Source: Corynebacterium nuruki S6-4
Lineage (GTDB): Bacteria > Actinomycetota > Actinomycetes > Mycobacteriales > Mycobacteriaceae
Direction: 5' to 3'
NCBI RefSeq assembly: GCF_007970465.1
Contig: NZ_CP042429.1
Location: 1,302,001 to 1,366,000 of the forward strand
DNA: 64,000 bases
The notes under the pieces are model-generated. The model did not search any database. It was given only the letters and a program-made list of their open reading frames with translations, and was not told the DNA's origin. Numbering within the stretch: position 1 is the first letter of the stretch; the number at the start of each line of letters is the position of its first letter. This document shows, in pieces, positions 7,340 to 16,501 of this stretch. The position numbers and the translations under genes were made by a program.

Positions 7340-9951
7340 GTTCCGAACCTCACCACCAGTTTCTCGATTTCCACGATCACCAGCACTGTAACCCCGATGC
7401 CGGTGCACATCAGCCACTGAGACCACGTCAACGGTGCCAGACCGATGAGCTCGGCGGCGGGTGCCCAGGCGGTGCACACCCACTGCAGCAGCAGCGCCGC
7501 CAGCGCGGAGACGAGCAGAAACGGGTTTCCGAAGGGGTTGAGGGTGAACACGGAGACCCGCAGCGCACGGGCACTGAACACCTGGAAGAAGTTGAACATC
7601 ACCATGGTGATCAGGGCGAGGGTGCGGCACTCCTCCACCGGCAGGCCCTGGTCGCTGGCGACCCGGTAGACCAGCAGTGTGCCGACGCCCATCCACAGGC
7701 CGGTGATGACGGTGCGCAGCCACAGCCGCGTGTCGAGCACCCCCTCGTCCCGGCGGCGGGGTTTCTGCGCGAGTTCGTCGCCCTCGCCCTTCTCGAAGGA
7801 CAGGGCGATGTCCTGGATGCCGTTGGTGACGATGTTCATGAACAGCAGCATCACCGGCAGGAAGATCAGCGGCAGTTCGGTGAAGGTGTTGGCCACCACT
7901 GCGGTCATCAGGGCCAGGCCGTTGGAGATGAGGAAGAACACACCCTTGCGGATGGAGGAGAAGGTCACCCGGCCCAGGCGTACGGCGTCCACGATGGTGA
8001 CGAAATTGTCGTCGGTGAGGACGATGTCGGCGGATTCGCGGGCGACGTCGGTGCCCGAGCCGCCCATCGCCACACCGATGGACGCCGCCTTGAGCGCGGG
8101 GGCGTCGTTCACCCCGTCGCCGGTGACGGCGACGGTCTCCCCGTCGGCCTTCAGCAGCTTGACGATCCGCAGTTTGTCCCGCGGACTCATCCGCGCGGCG
8201 ACACTGGTGTGCTTCAGTCGTTCCTTGAGCTGTGCGTCGTCGAAGCCGGCCATGTCGCGGCCGGTCAGCGGCTCGTCGCCGGGGCGTCCCAGTCCGAGGC
8301 GCTTCCCGATCGCGACGGCGGTGACGGGGTGGTCGCCGGTGATCATCATGACGTGGATACCGGCGCTGCGGCAGTCGCGGATCGCCTCACGTACCCCGTC
8401 GCGCGGCGGGTCCATCATCCCCTGCAGCCCGGTGAACCGCAGGTCGTGTGGGGTCGGGAGGACACCGGTCTCCCCTGCCGGCGGTTCGTCGAGGACGCCG
8501 GACGCCGTGGCGATGACGCGCAGCCCGGCCTCGGCCATCGCCTGATTCGCCTCCGCCATCGCGGCGTGCCCGGCGGAGTTCTCCGCGGTCTCCGGGCAGA
8601 ACGAGGCGACGACCTCGGGGGCGCCCTTGACGTGGAGGGTGAGCCGGCCGTCACCGCCACGCCGCAGGGTCTGCGAGTAGGCCATCTCGGGTTCGTAGGG
8701 CATGTCCGCGACCGGTGCCGCGGCGCGTTCCTCCGTGGTGACCGCGGACCGGTCGAGGGCGATGCGGGCCATCGCGGAATCGACCGCGTCGCCGAGCAGG
8801 TCGCCGGTCTCCGGGTGTTCCTCGGCGTCATTGGTCAGTGCCCCGTCGCGCAGGCAGGCGGTCCCGTCACCGTCGTCGGGTGTCCACACCTGCTCCACGG
8901 TCATCCGGTTGACGGTGAGGGTGCCGGTCTTGTCGGAGCCGATGACGGTGGTTGAGCCGAGGGTCTCCACGCTGGGCAGGTGCCGGACCACGGCGTTGCG
9001 CCCGGCCATGCGGGAGACACCCACCCCCATGGCGACGGAGAGCACGACCGGCAGGGCCTCCGGCATCGCCGAGACGATGAGGGCGACGGTGGAGCGGAAG
9101 GCGTCGCCCAGCCCGGTGCCGAGGATGAGGTTCACCCCGAACACGGCGACCCCGACGACGACGAGGATCACGGCGATGGTCCTCTCGAGACGGTCGGTGA
9201 GGATCTGCAGGGGCGTTTTCCCTGCGTCCTCCTGCACGAGGGAGGCGATAGCGCCGAGTTCGGTGTCGTGGCCGGTCGCCACGGCGATGCCGGTGGCCCG
9301 CCCGGAGACGACGAGGGTGCCGGAGTAGGCCATGGTCACGCGGTCTCCGACAGGGGCGTCCGCGGCGAGGTGGTCGGCCGCGTCGTCCGCCAGCGCCTTC
9401 TTCGCGGCGGGCAGGACCTCGCCGGTGAGCGTGGATTCGTCGACGCGTAGTCCGTTGGTGGAGGTGATCCGCAGGTCGGCGGGGACCATGTCGCCGGACT
9501 CCAGCCGGACCGTGTCCCCGGCGACGAGGTCGGGGGCGGGGATGTCGACGGTCACCCCGTCGCGCACGACGGTGGCGACGGGGGTGGCGAGGGTCGCCAG
9601 CGCGGCGACGTCCTGCTCCGCCCTGCGGGCCTGCCAGTAACCGATGGTGGAGTTGAGGACGACGACCAGGAAGATCACCGCCCCCTCGAACCATTCGCGC
9701 TGGATGAGGGTGACGATGCCGGCGATGAGCAGGAAGATGACCATCGGAGACGCCAGCTGACGGCCCAGCACCAGGTACCAGGGGTCGGAGGTGGTCTCCC
9801 GCAGTGCGTTGGGGCCGTCGTGCGCGAGCCGGTCGGCGGCCTCCCGGGTGGACAGGCCGTGTCCGGGGGCGTCCAGACGGTCCCGGACCTCCTCGACGGT
9901 CGCGGTGTGCCAGGCGGGATGTGTCACGGTCTGTGTCACGGTCTGTGTCAC
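7285..9951 (-). CDS. P2-type cation-transporting ATPase
   Basis: 888-residue P-type ATPase with an N-terminal cation-ATPase domain, actuator TLTGEV, the helix-4 ion site PEALPVVLS, phosphorylation site D340 in GSDKTGTLT, VTGDGVNDAPAL hinge and a long C-terminal membrane domain. The layout matches calcium/sodium/potassium pumps of the PacL/CtpF group; which ion is carried cannot be told. The start region contains a 12-bp direct repeat giving in-frame GTG codons at 9951, 9939 and 9927 (protein MTQTVTQTVTHP); GTG 9951 is chosen because GAGGGA lies upstream. The C-terminus ends in a basic KKKR tail that overlaps the FAD gene. Confidence 0.9.
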   Translation of the reverse strand: MTQTVTQTVTHPAWHTATVEEVRDRLDAPGHGLSTREAADRLAHDGPNALRETTSDPWYLVLGRQLASPMVIFLLIAGIVTLIQREWFEGAVIFLVVVLNSTIGYWQARRAEQDVAALATLATPVATVVRDGVTVDIPAPDLVAGDTVRLESGDMVPADLRITSTNGLRVDESTLTGEVLPAAKKALADDAADHLAADAPVGDRVTMAYSGTLVVSGRATGIAVATGHDTELGAIASLVQEDAGKTPLQILTDRLERTIAVILVVVGVAVFGVNLILGTGLGDAFRSTVALIVSAMPEALPVVLSVAMGVGVSRMAGRNAVVRHLPSVETLGSTTVIGSDKTGTLTVNRMTVEQVWTPDDGDGTACLRDGALTNDAEEHPETGDLLGDAVDSAMARIALDRSAVTTEERAAAPVADMPYEPEMAYSQTLRRGGDGRLTLHVKGAPEVVASFCPETAENSAGHAAMAEANQAMAEAGLRVIATASGVLDEPPAGETGVLPTPHDLRFTGLQGMMDPPRDGVREAIRDCRSAGIHVMMITGDHPVTAVAIGKRLGLGRPGDEPLTGRDMAGFDDAQLKERLKHTSVAARMSPRDKLRIVKLLKADGETVAVTGDGVNDAPALKAASIGVAMGGSGTDVARESADIVLTDDNFVTIVDAVRLGRVTFSSIRKGVFFLISNGLALMTAVVANTFTELPLIFLPVMLLFMNIVTNGIQDIALSFEKGEGDELAQKPRRRDEGVLDTRLWLRTVITGLWMGVGTLLVYRVASDQGLPVEECRTLALITMVMFNFFQVFSARALRVSVFTLNPFGNPFLLVSALAALLLQWVCTAWAPAAELIGLAPLTWSQWLMCTGIGVTVLVIVEIEKLVVRFGTWRKKKRTSASSGRVCSA

Positions 9952-10045
9952 GGTCGGCTCGCTTCCCTCGGGTCCGGGTGCCGGTGCAGGTCCGGTGCGT
10001 ATCCTCCGCCCAGCCTAAAGAATCCGCGGCACGTACGCTGGGACC

Positions 10046-10999
10046 ATGAACACCGAGAAGTCCCCGACCGTCATCGACGCCCCCGCCGTCGCCGCCGCCC
10101 TGTCCCCGGTGGACGCCGTGGCCGCGGTCACCGCCGCGCTCACTGACCCACGGACCGCCTTCGACCCGGCGACGGACCTGCCACGGCGCACCGCCCACAC
10201 CGACCACGGCCATTTCCTGCTCATGCCGTCGGAGGTCGGCGAGTTCGCCGGGGTGAAGGTCGCCACCGTCGCCCCGGAGAACCCGGCGCGGGGACTGCCC
10301 CGCATCCAGGGGACCTACCTGCTGCATGACGCGCGCACCCTGGCCCCGCTCGCCGTCATCGACGGTGGTGCCCTGACCACGCTGCGCACCCCGGCGGTTT
10401 CGGCGGCGGCGGTGCTGCCCACGCTGCGGCTGCTCAACCGGCCGCTGAACCTGGTGGTGTTCGGCGCGGGCCCGCAGGGGGTGGCCCATGTGGAGACGTT
10501 CGCCGCGGCCCTGGACAAGCCGTTCGCCTCGGTCCGGTTCGTGGTCCGTCACCCCGACCGGGCCGATGACTCGGCCCGGGCACTGGGCCCGGTGCTGGCC
10601 ACCGATTCGCAGGAGACACTGGATGCCCTCGCCGCCGCCGACCTCATCATCTGTGCCACGACCGCGGACACGCCGCTGTTCCAGACCAACCAGGTCCGTG
10701 ACGACGTGGTGGTCGTCGCCGTCGGTTCCCACGAGCCGAACACCCGCGAGCTCGACGCGGGTTTCCTCGCCGGGGCGGCGGTCATCGTGGAGGACGTGGA
10801 GACCGCCCTGGAGACCGCGGGCGACATCGTGCTGGCGAACTTCGAGGGGGCGGTCAACCGCGGCGATCTGATTGCGCTGCGTACGGCGTTGACCGGCCCG
10901 GCGGTCGCCCCGGGGCGGCGTCCTGTCGTGTTCAAGAGCGTGGGGATGTCCTGGGAGGACCTGGTCGTCGCCGAGGCGGTGTACCGCCGGTTCAGCTGA
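10046..10999 (+). CDS. Ornithine cyclodeaminase / mu-crystallin family protein
   Basis: 317-residue NAD(P)-binding protein. The Rossmann fold appears as VVFGAGPQGVAHVETFAAAL and the substrate-side arginine cluster as DGGALTTLRTPAVSA, both typical of the OCD/mu-crystallin family (ornithine cyclodeaminase, alanine dehydrogenase, ketimine reductase). The exact reaction is not predictable. Start ATG 10046 follows TACGCT (10034-10039) by six bases, a leaderless arrangement. It is divergent from the P2-type ATPase. Confidence 0.88.
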   Translation: MNTEKSPTVIDAPAVAAALSPVDAVAAVTAALTDPRTAFDPATDLPRRTAHTDHGHFLLMPSEVGEFAGVKVATVAPENPARGLPRIQGTYLLHDARTLAPLAVIDGGALTTLRTPAVSAAAVLPTLRLLNRPLNLVVFGAGPQGVAHVETFAAALDKPFASVRFVVRHPDRADDSARALGPVLATDSQETLDALAAADLIICATTADTPLFQTNQVRDDVVVVAVGSHEPNTRELDAGFLAGAAVIVEDVETALETAGDIVLANFEGAVNRGDLIALRTALTGPAVAPGRRPVVFKSVGMSWEDLVVAEAVYRRFS

Positions 11000-11058
11000 G
11001 CGGGCCGAGGTGTTGTCCCCGACTGCCGGATGGTTAACAGATCCGTACGGTGGGGACC

Positions 11059-11631
11059 ATGAATGCTGATGCGCTTCTGGGAATCGTCACTGTCGTCCTC
11101 ATGGGCGGTGGCCTCCCGATGATCGCCGCACTGGTGGGGATCATCGTGATCCACCGGCAGGAGCTGAAGGCCCCGGCGCGGGCCGGCGACCCGGCGCGCC
11201 GGACCGGGAACACCGCCACGGCCGTGGCGGGCGTCCTCGCCGGGGTCCTGCTGTGGGCGGTGTGGATCAGCTGGGGTCGTTTCGAGTACCCGACCTGGGC
11301 GATCGTGGGGTGCGTGATCACCTCGGTACTCGTCGTGGTGGCGCTCGGGCTGCTGGCACACTGGCGCTGGTCGGGCCCGTTCACGGCGGCGCTCGGCGGA
11401 CTTTTCGGCTTCTCCACCGCCTGCGCGGTGCAGATGGGGCTCGACGACTACGAGGGCGGGGACGGCCTGTGGGGTGTGGGCTACATGATGATCGTCTTCT
11501 TCGGCGGCGTGGTGCTGGCGGCACTCGCACTCGGGGTGATGCTGGTGCGGACGCAGAAGCATCTACGAGACAGCACCCATGGACCGCACCACCCCGAGGA
11601 CGGAACGCCCGGATCCAGGTCGATACTGTAA
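11059..11631 (+). CDS. Membrane protein, tandem paralogue 1
   Basis: 190-residue protein with about five hydrophobic segments and conserved YDE/WGVGY-like elements (GLWGVGYMMIVFFGG near the C-terminus). It is clearly related to the next gene: the regions after the first loop, AVWISWGRFEYPTWAIVGC here and LVWFSWG there, and the final VMLVRTQK versus IMLIRTPK, align. Function unknown. ATG 11059 follows TACGGT (11046-11051) by seven bases. The gap to the paralogue is 17 bases. Confidence 0.8.
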   Translation: MNADALLGIVTVVLMGGGLPMIAALVGIIVIHRQELKAPARAGDPARRTGNTATAVAGVLAGVLLWAVWISWGRFEYPTWAIVGCVITSVLVVVALGLLAHWRWSGPFTAALGGLFGFSTACAVQMGLDDYEGGDGLWGVGYMMIVFFGGVVLAALALGVMLVRTQKHLRDSTHGPHHPEDGTPGSRSIL

Positions 11632-11648
11632 TTCCGTACGGTGGAGCC

Positions 11649-12179
11649 ATGGGCACCACCACGATTCTCCTGAACCTGCTCACGAGCATCGCTGTGTTCG
11701 GCATTCTTCCTCTATGTGTGGCCGCACTCTTTCTCCGTGCACTTCACCGCGCCGAATTGGCGAACCCCGATCGGTATCACGATCCGGCCGGAAGAACCGG
11801 CGATATCGTGACCGGGACATTGGGGGTCGCGGTGGGCATTGGACTCTGGTTGGTGTGGTTCAGTTGGGGGGATCCGGCCCATTACGCCTCGTGGTCAGTT
11901 ACAGGGTGCGCCATCACAGCGTTCCTTGCGATTCTCCTCCTGGGTTTTGCAGCGCGTTGGCGGTACACAGGACCATTCTGCGGTGCATACGGAGGCCTGT
12001 TCGCCTTCTCAGCGAGTTATGCCGTCGACACGGCCTTCTACGACGAGTCGGGCCTGTGGGGCGTGGGGTATTTCAGCATCGTTCTCGGAGGCGGCGTTCT
12101 GGTGTCACTCATCGCACTCGGCATCATGCTGATTCGCACTCCGAAACTCCCTCACGGCACAAGGGCCGACCACCGCTGA
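11649..12179 (+). CDS. Membrane protein, tandem paralogue 2
   Basis: 176-residue paralogue of the preceding gene with the same hydrophobic profile and the shared GLWGVGYFSIVLGGG segment. Its base composition is less G+C-rich than its neighbours, with many A/T-ending codons in the first half, hinting at different age or origin. The bases before the ATG (CCGTACGGTGG) are the same as before paralogue 1, so the leaderless promoter was duplicated too. It ends 10 bases from the convergent methyltransferase. Function unknown. Confidence 0.8.
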   Translation: MGTTTILLNLLTSIAVFGILPLCVAALFLRALHRAELANPDRYHDPAGRTGDIVTGTLGVAVGIGLWLVWFSWGDPAHYASWSVTGCAITAFLAILLLGFAARWRYTGPFCGAYGGLFAFSASYAVDTAFYDESGLWGVGYFSIVLGGGVLVSLIALGIMLIRTPKLPHGTRADHR

Positions 12180-12189
12180 GTGAACAGAT

Positions 12190-12906
12190 CTACAGCTTCA
12201 TCGAAATCTCAATCCCACCCTGCCCCGGGACAGTGACGGACAGGAAATCCCCGGACGACCGGACGCGCTCCAGGTAGTCGGCGTAGTCCGTCGCCCCGCT
12301 GATGACGTTGTCGCACACCACCAGTGCCCCGGGCCGCAGGTGCGGCGTGAGGATCTCCAGCGCCGGCAGGGCCATCGGGATCCAGATGTCCATGAGCACG
12401 AAATCGACCGGGCGGCCCTGCTGCTCCAGCTCCGTCAGCCGCGGCGGCAGTGTCTCCCGCAGATCGCCGGTGAGGATCTCGGCGTACTCCCCCACCCCGG
12501 CCTCCGCGAGGGTCCGCTCGGCCGCCGCGACCTTCCCCGCCTCATGTTCGGTGCCGATGACCAGGCCGCCGGTCTCCCGCACCGCGGCCGCCAGATAGAT
12601 GGTGGAGACACCGTAGGAGGTGCCGATCTCCACGACGGTCCGGGCCGCGGCGCTGCGGCACAGCAGGTGGCACAGGGCCGCCTTCTCCGGGTCGATCGCG
12701 ACCATCTTGTCCTGCAGCATCTCCTTTCCGGACGCCGTGGCGGTCCAGTCCCACTGCCCGGTGCCGACCTTCGCCTTCACCGCCTCCCGGAGTGCGGGGA
12801 CCGCGCTGCCCAGCAGTTGGCGGCGGTTCTGCCGGTGCAGTCGGTCGGCGACCTCGCGGGCCCGGTCGTCGAGGGGTGAGGGTGCTGTCTTCTGAGTCCT
12901 CGGCAT
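12190..12906 (-). CDS. Class I SAM-dependent O-methyltransferase-like protein
   Basis: 238-residue methyltransferase of the caffeoyl-CoA/YrrM-like O-methyltransferase group. Motif I is VVEIGTSYGVSTIYLA, followed by the acidic residue in GTEHEAGK, and a metal-site-like DFVLMDIWIPM plus LVVCDNVI. Substrate unknown. ATG 12906 follows TAGGGT (complement of 12915-12920) by eight bases; a TTG at 12915 would overlap that hexamer. The gene is divergent from the RecQ-type helicase with a shared 89-bp promoter region. Confidence 0.85.
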   Translation of the reverse strand: MPRTQKTAPSPLDDRAREVADRLHRQNRRQLLGSAVPALREAVKAKVGTGQWDWTATASGKEMLQDKMVAIDPEKAALCHLLCRSAAARTVVEIGTSYGVSTIYLAAAVRETGGLVIGTEHEAGKVAAAERTLAEAGVGEYAEILTGDLRETLPPRLTELEQQGRPVDFVLMDIWIPMALPALEILTPHLRPGALVVCDNVISGATDYADYLERVRSSGDFLSVTVPGQGGIEISMKL

Positions 12907-12995
12907 GGCAGGCAACCCTAACCAATCATGGTGCGGTGCGGTACCCCCTGCGGTGCCGGCCGTTGCTTTCCGACGGCTGTTCTAGGGTGGGGCCC

Positions 12996-15110
12996 ATGAC
13001 GGACACCAGCCCCCTGCACACCCGCGCCACCGGGATCCTCCGGGAACTCACCGGGCGGCCGGACGCCACCTTCCGCGACGGCCAGTTCGAGGCGATCGAG
13101 GCGCTGGTCAGCGACCGGAAACGCGTCCTGGTCGTGCAGCGCACCGGCTGGGGGAAGTCGGCGGTGTACTTCGTCGCCGCCCGCCTGCTGCGCGAACAGG
13201 GCGCCGGGCCGACCCTGATCATCTCCCCGCTGCTCGCCCTGATGCGCGACCAGGTCGCCGCCGCCGGCCGCGCCGGGGTGCACGCGGCGACGATCAACTC
13301 CTCCAACGTCACCGAATGGGACGAGGTGCTGGGCGCCCTGCGGCAGGGCTCCCTCGACGTCCTGCTCATCTCCCCGGAACGGCTGACCAACCCCCGGTTC
13401 CGGGAGCGCGTCCTCGACCCGCTGCTCGGCAGTGCGGCGTCCGGCGCCGGGGTGGGGATGATCGTCGTCGACGAGGCCCACTGCATCTCCGACTGGGGCC
13501 ACGACTTCCGCCCGGACTACCGGCGGATCGGCGCGCTCCTGGCGTCCCTGCCCGGCGACCTGCCGGTGCTGGCCACCACGGCGACGGCCAACAGCCGGGT
13601 CGTCGAGGATGTCGCCGCCCAGCTGGGCGCGGACACGACGGTCATCCGCGGGCCGCTGTCGCGGGACTCGCTGCGGCTGGGGGTCGCCCCGACCGCCCCG
13701 CCCGGTCACCGGATCGGCTGGCTGGTCCAGCACCTCGGCGACTTCACCGGCTCCGGCATCATCTACTGCCTCACCGTCTCCGCCGCCGAGGACACGTCCC
13801 GGGCGCTGGCACAGGCCGGCTGGAACGTGGCGACCTACACCGGACGCACTGACCCGGAGGACCGCGCCCGGCTCGAACAGCAGCTCAAGGACAACGAGGT
13901 CAAGGCCCTGGTGGCGACGAGCGCGCTGGGCATGGGCTTCGACAAACCCGACCTGGGTTTCGTGGTGCACCTCGGCGCGCCGAGCTCCGCGGTCGCCTAC
14001 TACCAGCAGGTCGGACGCGCCGGGCGTGCCACCGACTCGGCCGATGTGCTGCTGCTGCCCGGGCCGGAGGACCCGGACATCTGGGAGTACTTCGCGACCG
14101 CCTCCATGCCCGACGAGGCTGAGGCGGACGCCGTGCTCGCGGCGCTGGCGGGGGCGGAGGGACCACTGTCGGTCCCGGCCCTGGAGCCGATGGTCGGGGT
14201 GAAGCGCAACCGGCTGAACCTGCTGCTCAAGACCCTGCAGGTCGACGGGGCGGTCGACCGGGCCGGCTCCGGTTTCGTCACCACCGGGCAGGGGTGGACC
14301 TACGACGCGCCCCGCTACGCCGCCGTCGCCGAGGCGCGGAAACGCGAGGCGCAGGCGATGCTGGACTACGAGGCGGGCACCGAATGCCGGATGCGGTTCC
14401 TCGCCGAGGCCCTCGATGACCCGGACGCCCACGACTGCGGACGCTGCGACGTGTGCGCCGGGGTGTGGTGGGATGCCTCGGTCAGCGACACCAACGAGTC
14501 GGGCGCCCGGCAGATCCTCTCGGGCATCGGTCTGCCCGTCGACCCGCGCGGCCAGTGGCCGTCCGGGATGGACAAGGTCGGGGTGCCGCTGAAGGGGAAG
14601 ATCCCGGCCGGCGAGAAGGTCGCGGAGGGTCGGGTCATCGCCCGCTACACCGATCTGGGGCCCGGCCAGGTGCTGCGCGGGTTCCTCGCCGCCGGTGCCG
14701 ACGATGTCCCGGTGCCGACGAACATCGCCGACTGGTGCGTCCGGGTGCTCAGGGACTGGGACTGGGAGGAGCGTCCGACCACGGTGGTGGGGATGCCGAA
14801 TGTCACGCGGCCGGTCACGGCGTCCGATCTGGCGTCCGGGCTGGCGCGCACCGGCCGGATGACGGATGCCGGGCAGCTCAGTTACCTGCACGATCCGGGG
14901 ACACCGGACGTCAACAGCGCCTACCGGGTGAGGAACCTCCACGACGCGTTCGGGATCTCCCCGGAGACCGCCGCGGCCGTCGACGGGCAGGTGGTGCTGC
15001 TGGTGGACACCGAGATCGGGTCCCGCTGGGCGATGACCGTCGCAGGCCGGGAACTGCGCCGGGCCGGGGCGCGGGCCGTGCTGCCGTTCGCCCTCGCGCT
15101 GCGCGGGTAG
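12996..15110 (+). CDS. RecQ-type DNA helicase with C-terminal phosphoribosyltransferase-like domain
   Basis: 704-residue superfamily 2 helicase. Walker A is RTGWGKS (K54) instead of the usual TGGGKS, the DEAH box is at 159-162 within VVDEAHCISDWGHDFRP, motif VI is YYQQVGRAGRA, and a zinc site reads CGRCDVC. The last 200 residues look like a phosphoribosyltransferase-type domain (VVLLVDTEIGSRWAMT, then LRRAGARAVLP), a fusion I recall from actinobacterial homologues. DNA unwinding in recombination or repair is the likely role; the tail's job is unknown. ATG 12996 follows TAGGGT (12983-12988) by seven bases. Confidence 0.9.
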   Translation: MTDTSPLHTRATGILRELTGRPDATFRDGQFEAIEALVSDRKRVLVVQRTGWGKSAVYFVAARLLREQGAGPTLIISPLLALMRDQVAAAGRAGVHAATINSSNVTEWDEVLGALRQGSLDVLLISPERLTNPRFRERVLDPLLGSAASGAGVGMIVVDEAHCISDWGHDFRPDYRRIGALLASLPGDLPVLATTATANSRVVEDVAAQLGADTTVIRGPLSRDSLRLGVAPTAPPGHRIGWLVQHLGDFTGSGIIYCLTVSAAEDTSRALAQAGWNVATYTGRTDPEDRARLEQQLKDNEVKALVATSALGMGFDKPDLGFVVHLGAPSSAVAYYQQVGRAGRATDSADVLLLPGPEDPDIWEYFATASMPDEAEADAVLAALAGAEGPLSVPALEPMVGVKRNRLNLLLKTLQVDGAVDRAGSGFVTTGQGWTYDAPRYAAVAEARKREAQAMLDYEAGTECRMRFLAEALDDPDAHDCGRCDVCAGVWWDASVSDTNESGARQILSGIGLPVDPRGQWPSGMDKVGVPLKGKIPAGEKVAEGRVIARYTDLGPGQVLRGFLAAGADDVPVPTNIADWCVRVLRDWDWEERPTTVVGMPNVTRPVTASDLASGLARTGRMTDAGQLSYLHDPGTPDVNSAYRVRNLHDAFGISPETAAAVDGQVVLLVDTEIGSRWAMTVAGRELRRAGARAVLPFALALRG

Positions 15111-15153
15111 ACTCGGCCGATAAGGGTAACCACACCAGGAAAGGCCAGTTGAG

Positions 15154-16221
15154 GTGCACGGAGAGTACAAGGTCCCCGGAGGAAAGCTCATCGTCGTCGA
15201 CCTGGAGGTCGAGACCGGAGGACCGGAGGATCCGGGCGTGCTGCGCAACGTCCAGATCGCCGGTGACTTCTTCCTCGAACCCGACGAGGTCCTCACCCGC
15301 ATGACCCTCGCCCTGGAGGGTGCACCGGCGGACCTGACCGTCGACGAATTCTCGGAGCGGGTCCAGGATTCCCTGCTGCGCAGCGACGTGCTGTTCGGCA
15401 TCACCGCCGACGGGGTGGGTGTCGCGGTGCGCCGCGCCCTGGGCCACGCCGTCGACTGGAGCGACATCGACTTCGACGTCATCTACGGTCCCGCCATCGA
15501 CCCGATGCTCAACGTCGCGATGGACGAGACCCTCACCGCCGATGTCGCCGCCGGTCGGCGCAAGCCGTTCATGCGGCTGTGGGAGTGGAACTCCCCGCAG
15601 GTCGTCATCGGTTCGTTCCAGTCCTACGCCAACGAGATCAACCAGGCCGGCGTGGACAAGTACGGCATCACCGTCTCCCGGCGGGTCACCGGTGGTGGGG
15701 CGATGTTCATGGAGCCGGGCAACTGTGTGACCTACTCCCTGGTCGTGCCGCAGGCCCTCGTCGACGGGCTGAGTTTCGCCCAGTCCTACCCGTTCCTCGA
15801 CGAGTGGACGATGGAGGCGCTGAAGAAGGTCGGCATCAACGCCCACTACATCCCGCTCAACGACATCTCCTCCGACGAGGGGAAGATCGGCGGCGCGGCG
15901 CAGAAGCGGTTCTCCAACGGCTGGATGGTGCACCACGTGACCATGTCCTACGACATCGACGCGGAGAAGATGCTCGAGGTGCTGCGCATCGGCAAGGAGA
16001 AGATGAAGGACAAGGGGCACCGGTCCGCGGTGAAGCGGGTCGACCCGATGCGGTCGCAGACGCAGCTGCCGCGCGAGGAGATCCTCAAGGTCTTCCACGA
16101 CACGTTCCAGCAGAAGTACAACGCCACCGAGGGCGAGATCACCGAGCATGACCTGCAGGTCGCCCAGCAGCGGTGCGACGAGAAATTCTCCACCCCGGAG
16201 TGGACCTACCGGCTGCCCTGA
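15154..16221 (+). CDS. lplA: Lipoate-protein ligase with accessory domain at the N-terminus
   Basis: 355-residue enzyme that would attach lipoate to lipoyl domains of 2-oxoacid dehydrogenases using ATP. Residues 1 to about 105 (HGEYKVPGGKLIVVDLEV and onward) resemble the domain that normally follows the catalytic domain in bacterial LplA. The BPL/LplA catalytic domain comes second: SRRVTGGGAMFMEPGN, then KIGGAAQKR with the catalytic lysine. The domain order is therefore swapped relative to E. coli LplA. GTG 15154 has an AGGAAAGG about ten bases upstream; a TAGACT lies near 15110-15115. Confidence 0.85.
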   Translation: MHGEYKVPGGKLIVVDLEVETGGPEDPGVLRNVQIAGDFFLEPDEVLTRMTLALEGAPADLTVDEFSERVQDSLLRSDVLFGITADGVGVAVRRALGHAVDWSDIDFDVIYGPAIDPMLNVAMDETLTADVAAGRRKPFMRLWEWNSPQVVIGSFQSYANEINQAGVDKYGITVSRRVTGGGAMFMEPGNCVTYSLVVPQALVDGLSFAQSYPFLDEWTMEALKKVGINAHYIPLNDISSDEGKIGGAAQKRFSNGWMVHHVTMSYDIDAEKMLEVLRIGKEKMKDKGHRSAVKRVDPMRSQTQLPREEILKVFHDTFQQKYNATEGEITEHDLQVAQQRCDEKFSTPEWTYRLP

Positions 16222-16438
16222 CCGGCCGGCCGCGCCGGAGTCTGCTCCGGCGCCCGCTCCGCCACAGCCGCCGCCGGTTCGTAGAGCAGCCACCGTTCGC
16301 CGCCTGGTACCAGGCGGCCCCGCCGACGAGTGCCGGAACGGACAGGAACAGCACGACGTAGGCGGGTGTCATCGGGATCGTCGTCGGCAGTTCCCCGCTC
16401 AGCTCCTCCGACAGGCCGAGATGCAGCACCGACGACAA
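16139..16438 (-). pseudogene. Possible remnant of a small membrane protein
   Basis: In the same frame as the AraC gene just upstream, the bases after its stop read on as LLDYFRLSSVLHLGLSEEL and then a clear membrane segment, AYVVLFLSVPALVGGAAWY, before dissolving into an arginine-rich run that overlaps the lplA 3' end. No good start codon exists (TTG 16438 is the best). The hydrophobic stretch is protein-like, the tail is not, so a decayed gene is likelier than a working one. Confidence 0.3.
16232..16253. terminator. Hairpin after lplA
   Basis: GCGCCGGAG (16232-16240) and CTCCGGCGC (16245-16253) form a perfect 9-bp stem around a TCTG loop, ten bases after the lplA stop and facing the convergent AraC gene. 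Confidence 0.75.
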
Positions 16439-16501
16439 CCGGAAGTAGTCGAGCAGTCCGGTGGCGCCCCACCCGGTGACCGCGCCGGCGGCGAAGCGGA
16501 G

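Noticed and set aside
5009..7420. 803-codon plus-strand frame opposite the alcohol dehydrogenase and FAD oxidoreductase
   Set aside because: Mirror of two real genes; composition (GGG, VDR, RRG repeats) is that of an antisense shadow.
12792..12995. N-terminal extension of the helicase back to 12792
   Set aside because: It runs antisense through the methyltransferase start and over the TAGGGT promoter; residues are low-complexity.
12918..15482. 854-codon minus-strand frame opposite the RecQ-type helicase
   Set aside because: No domain; helicase motifs on the other strand are unambiguous.
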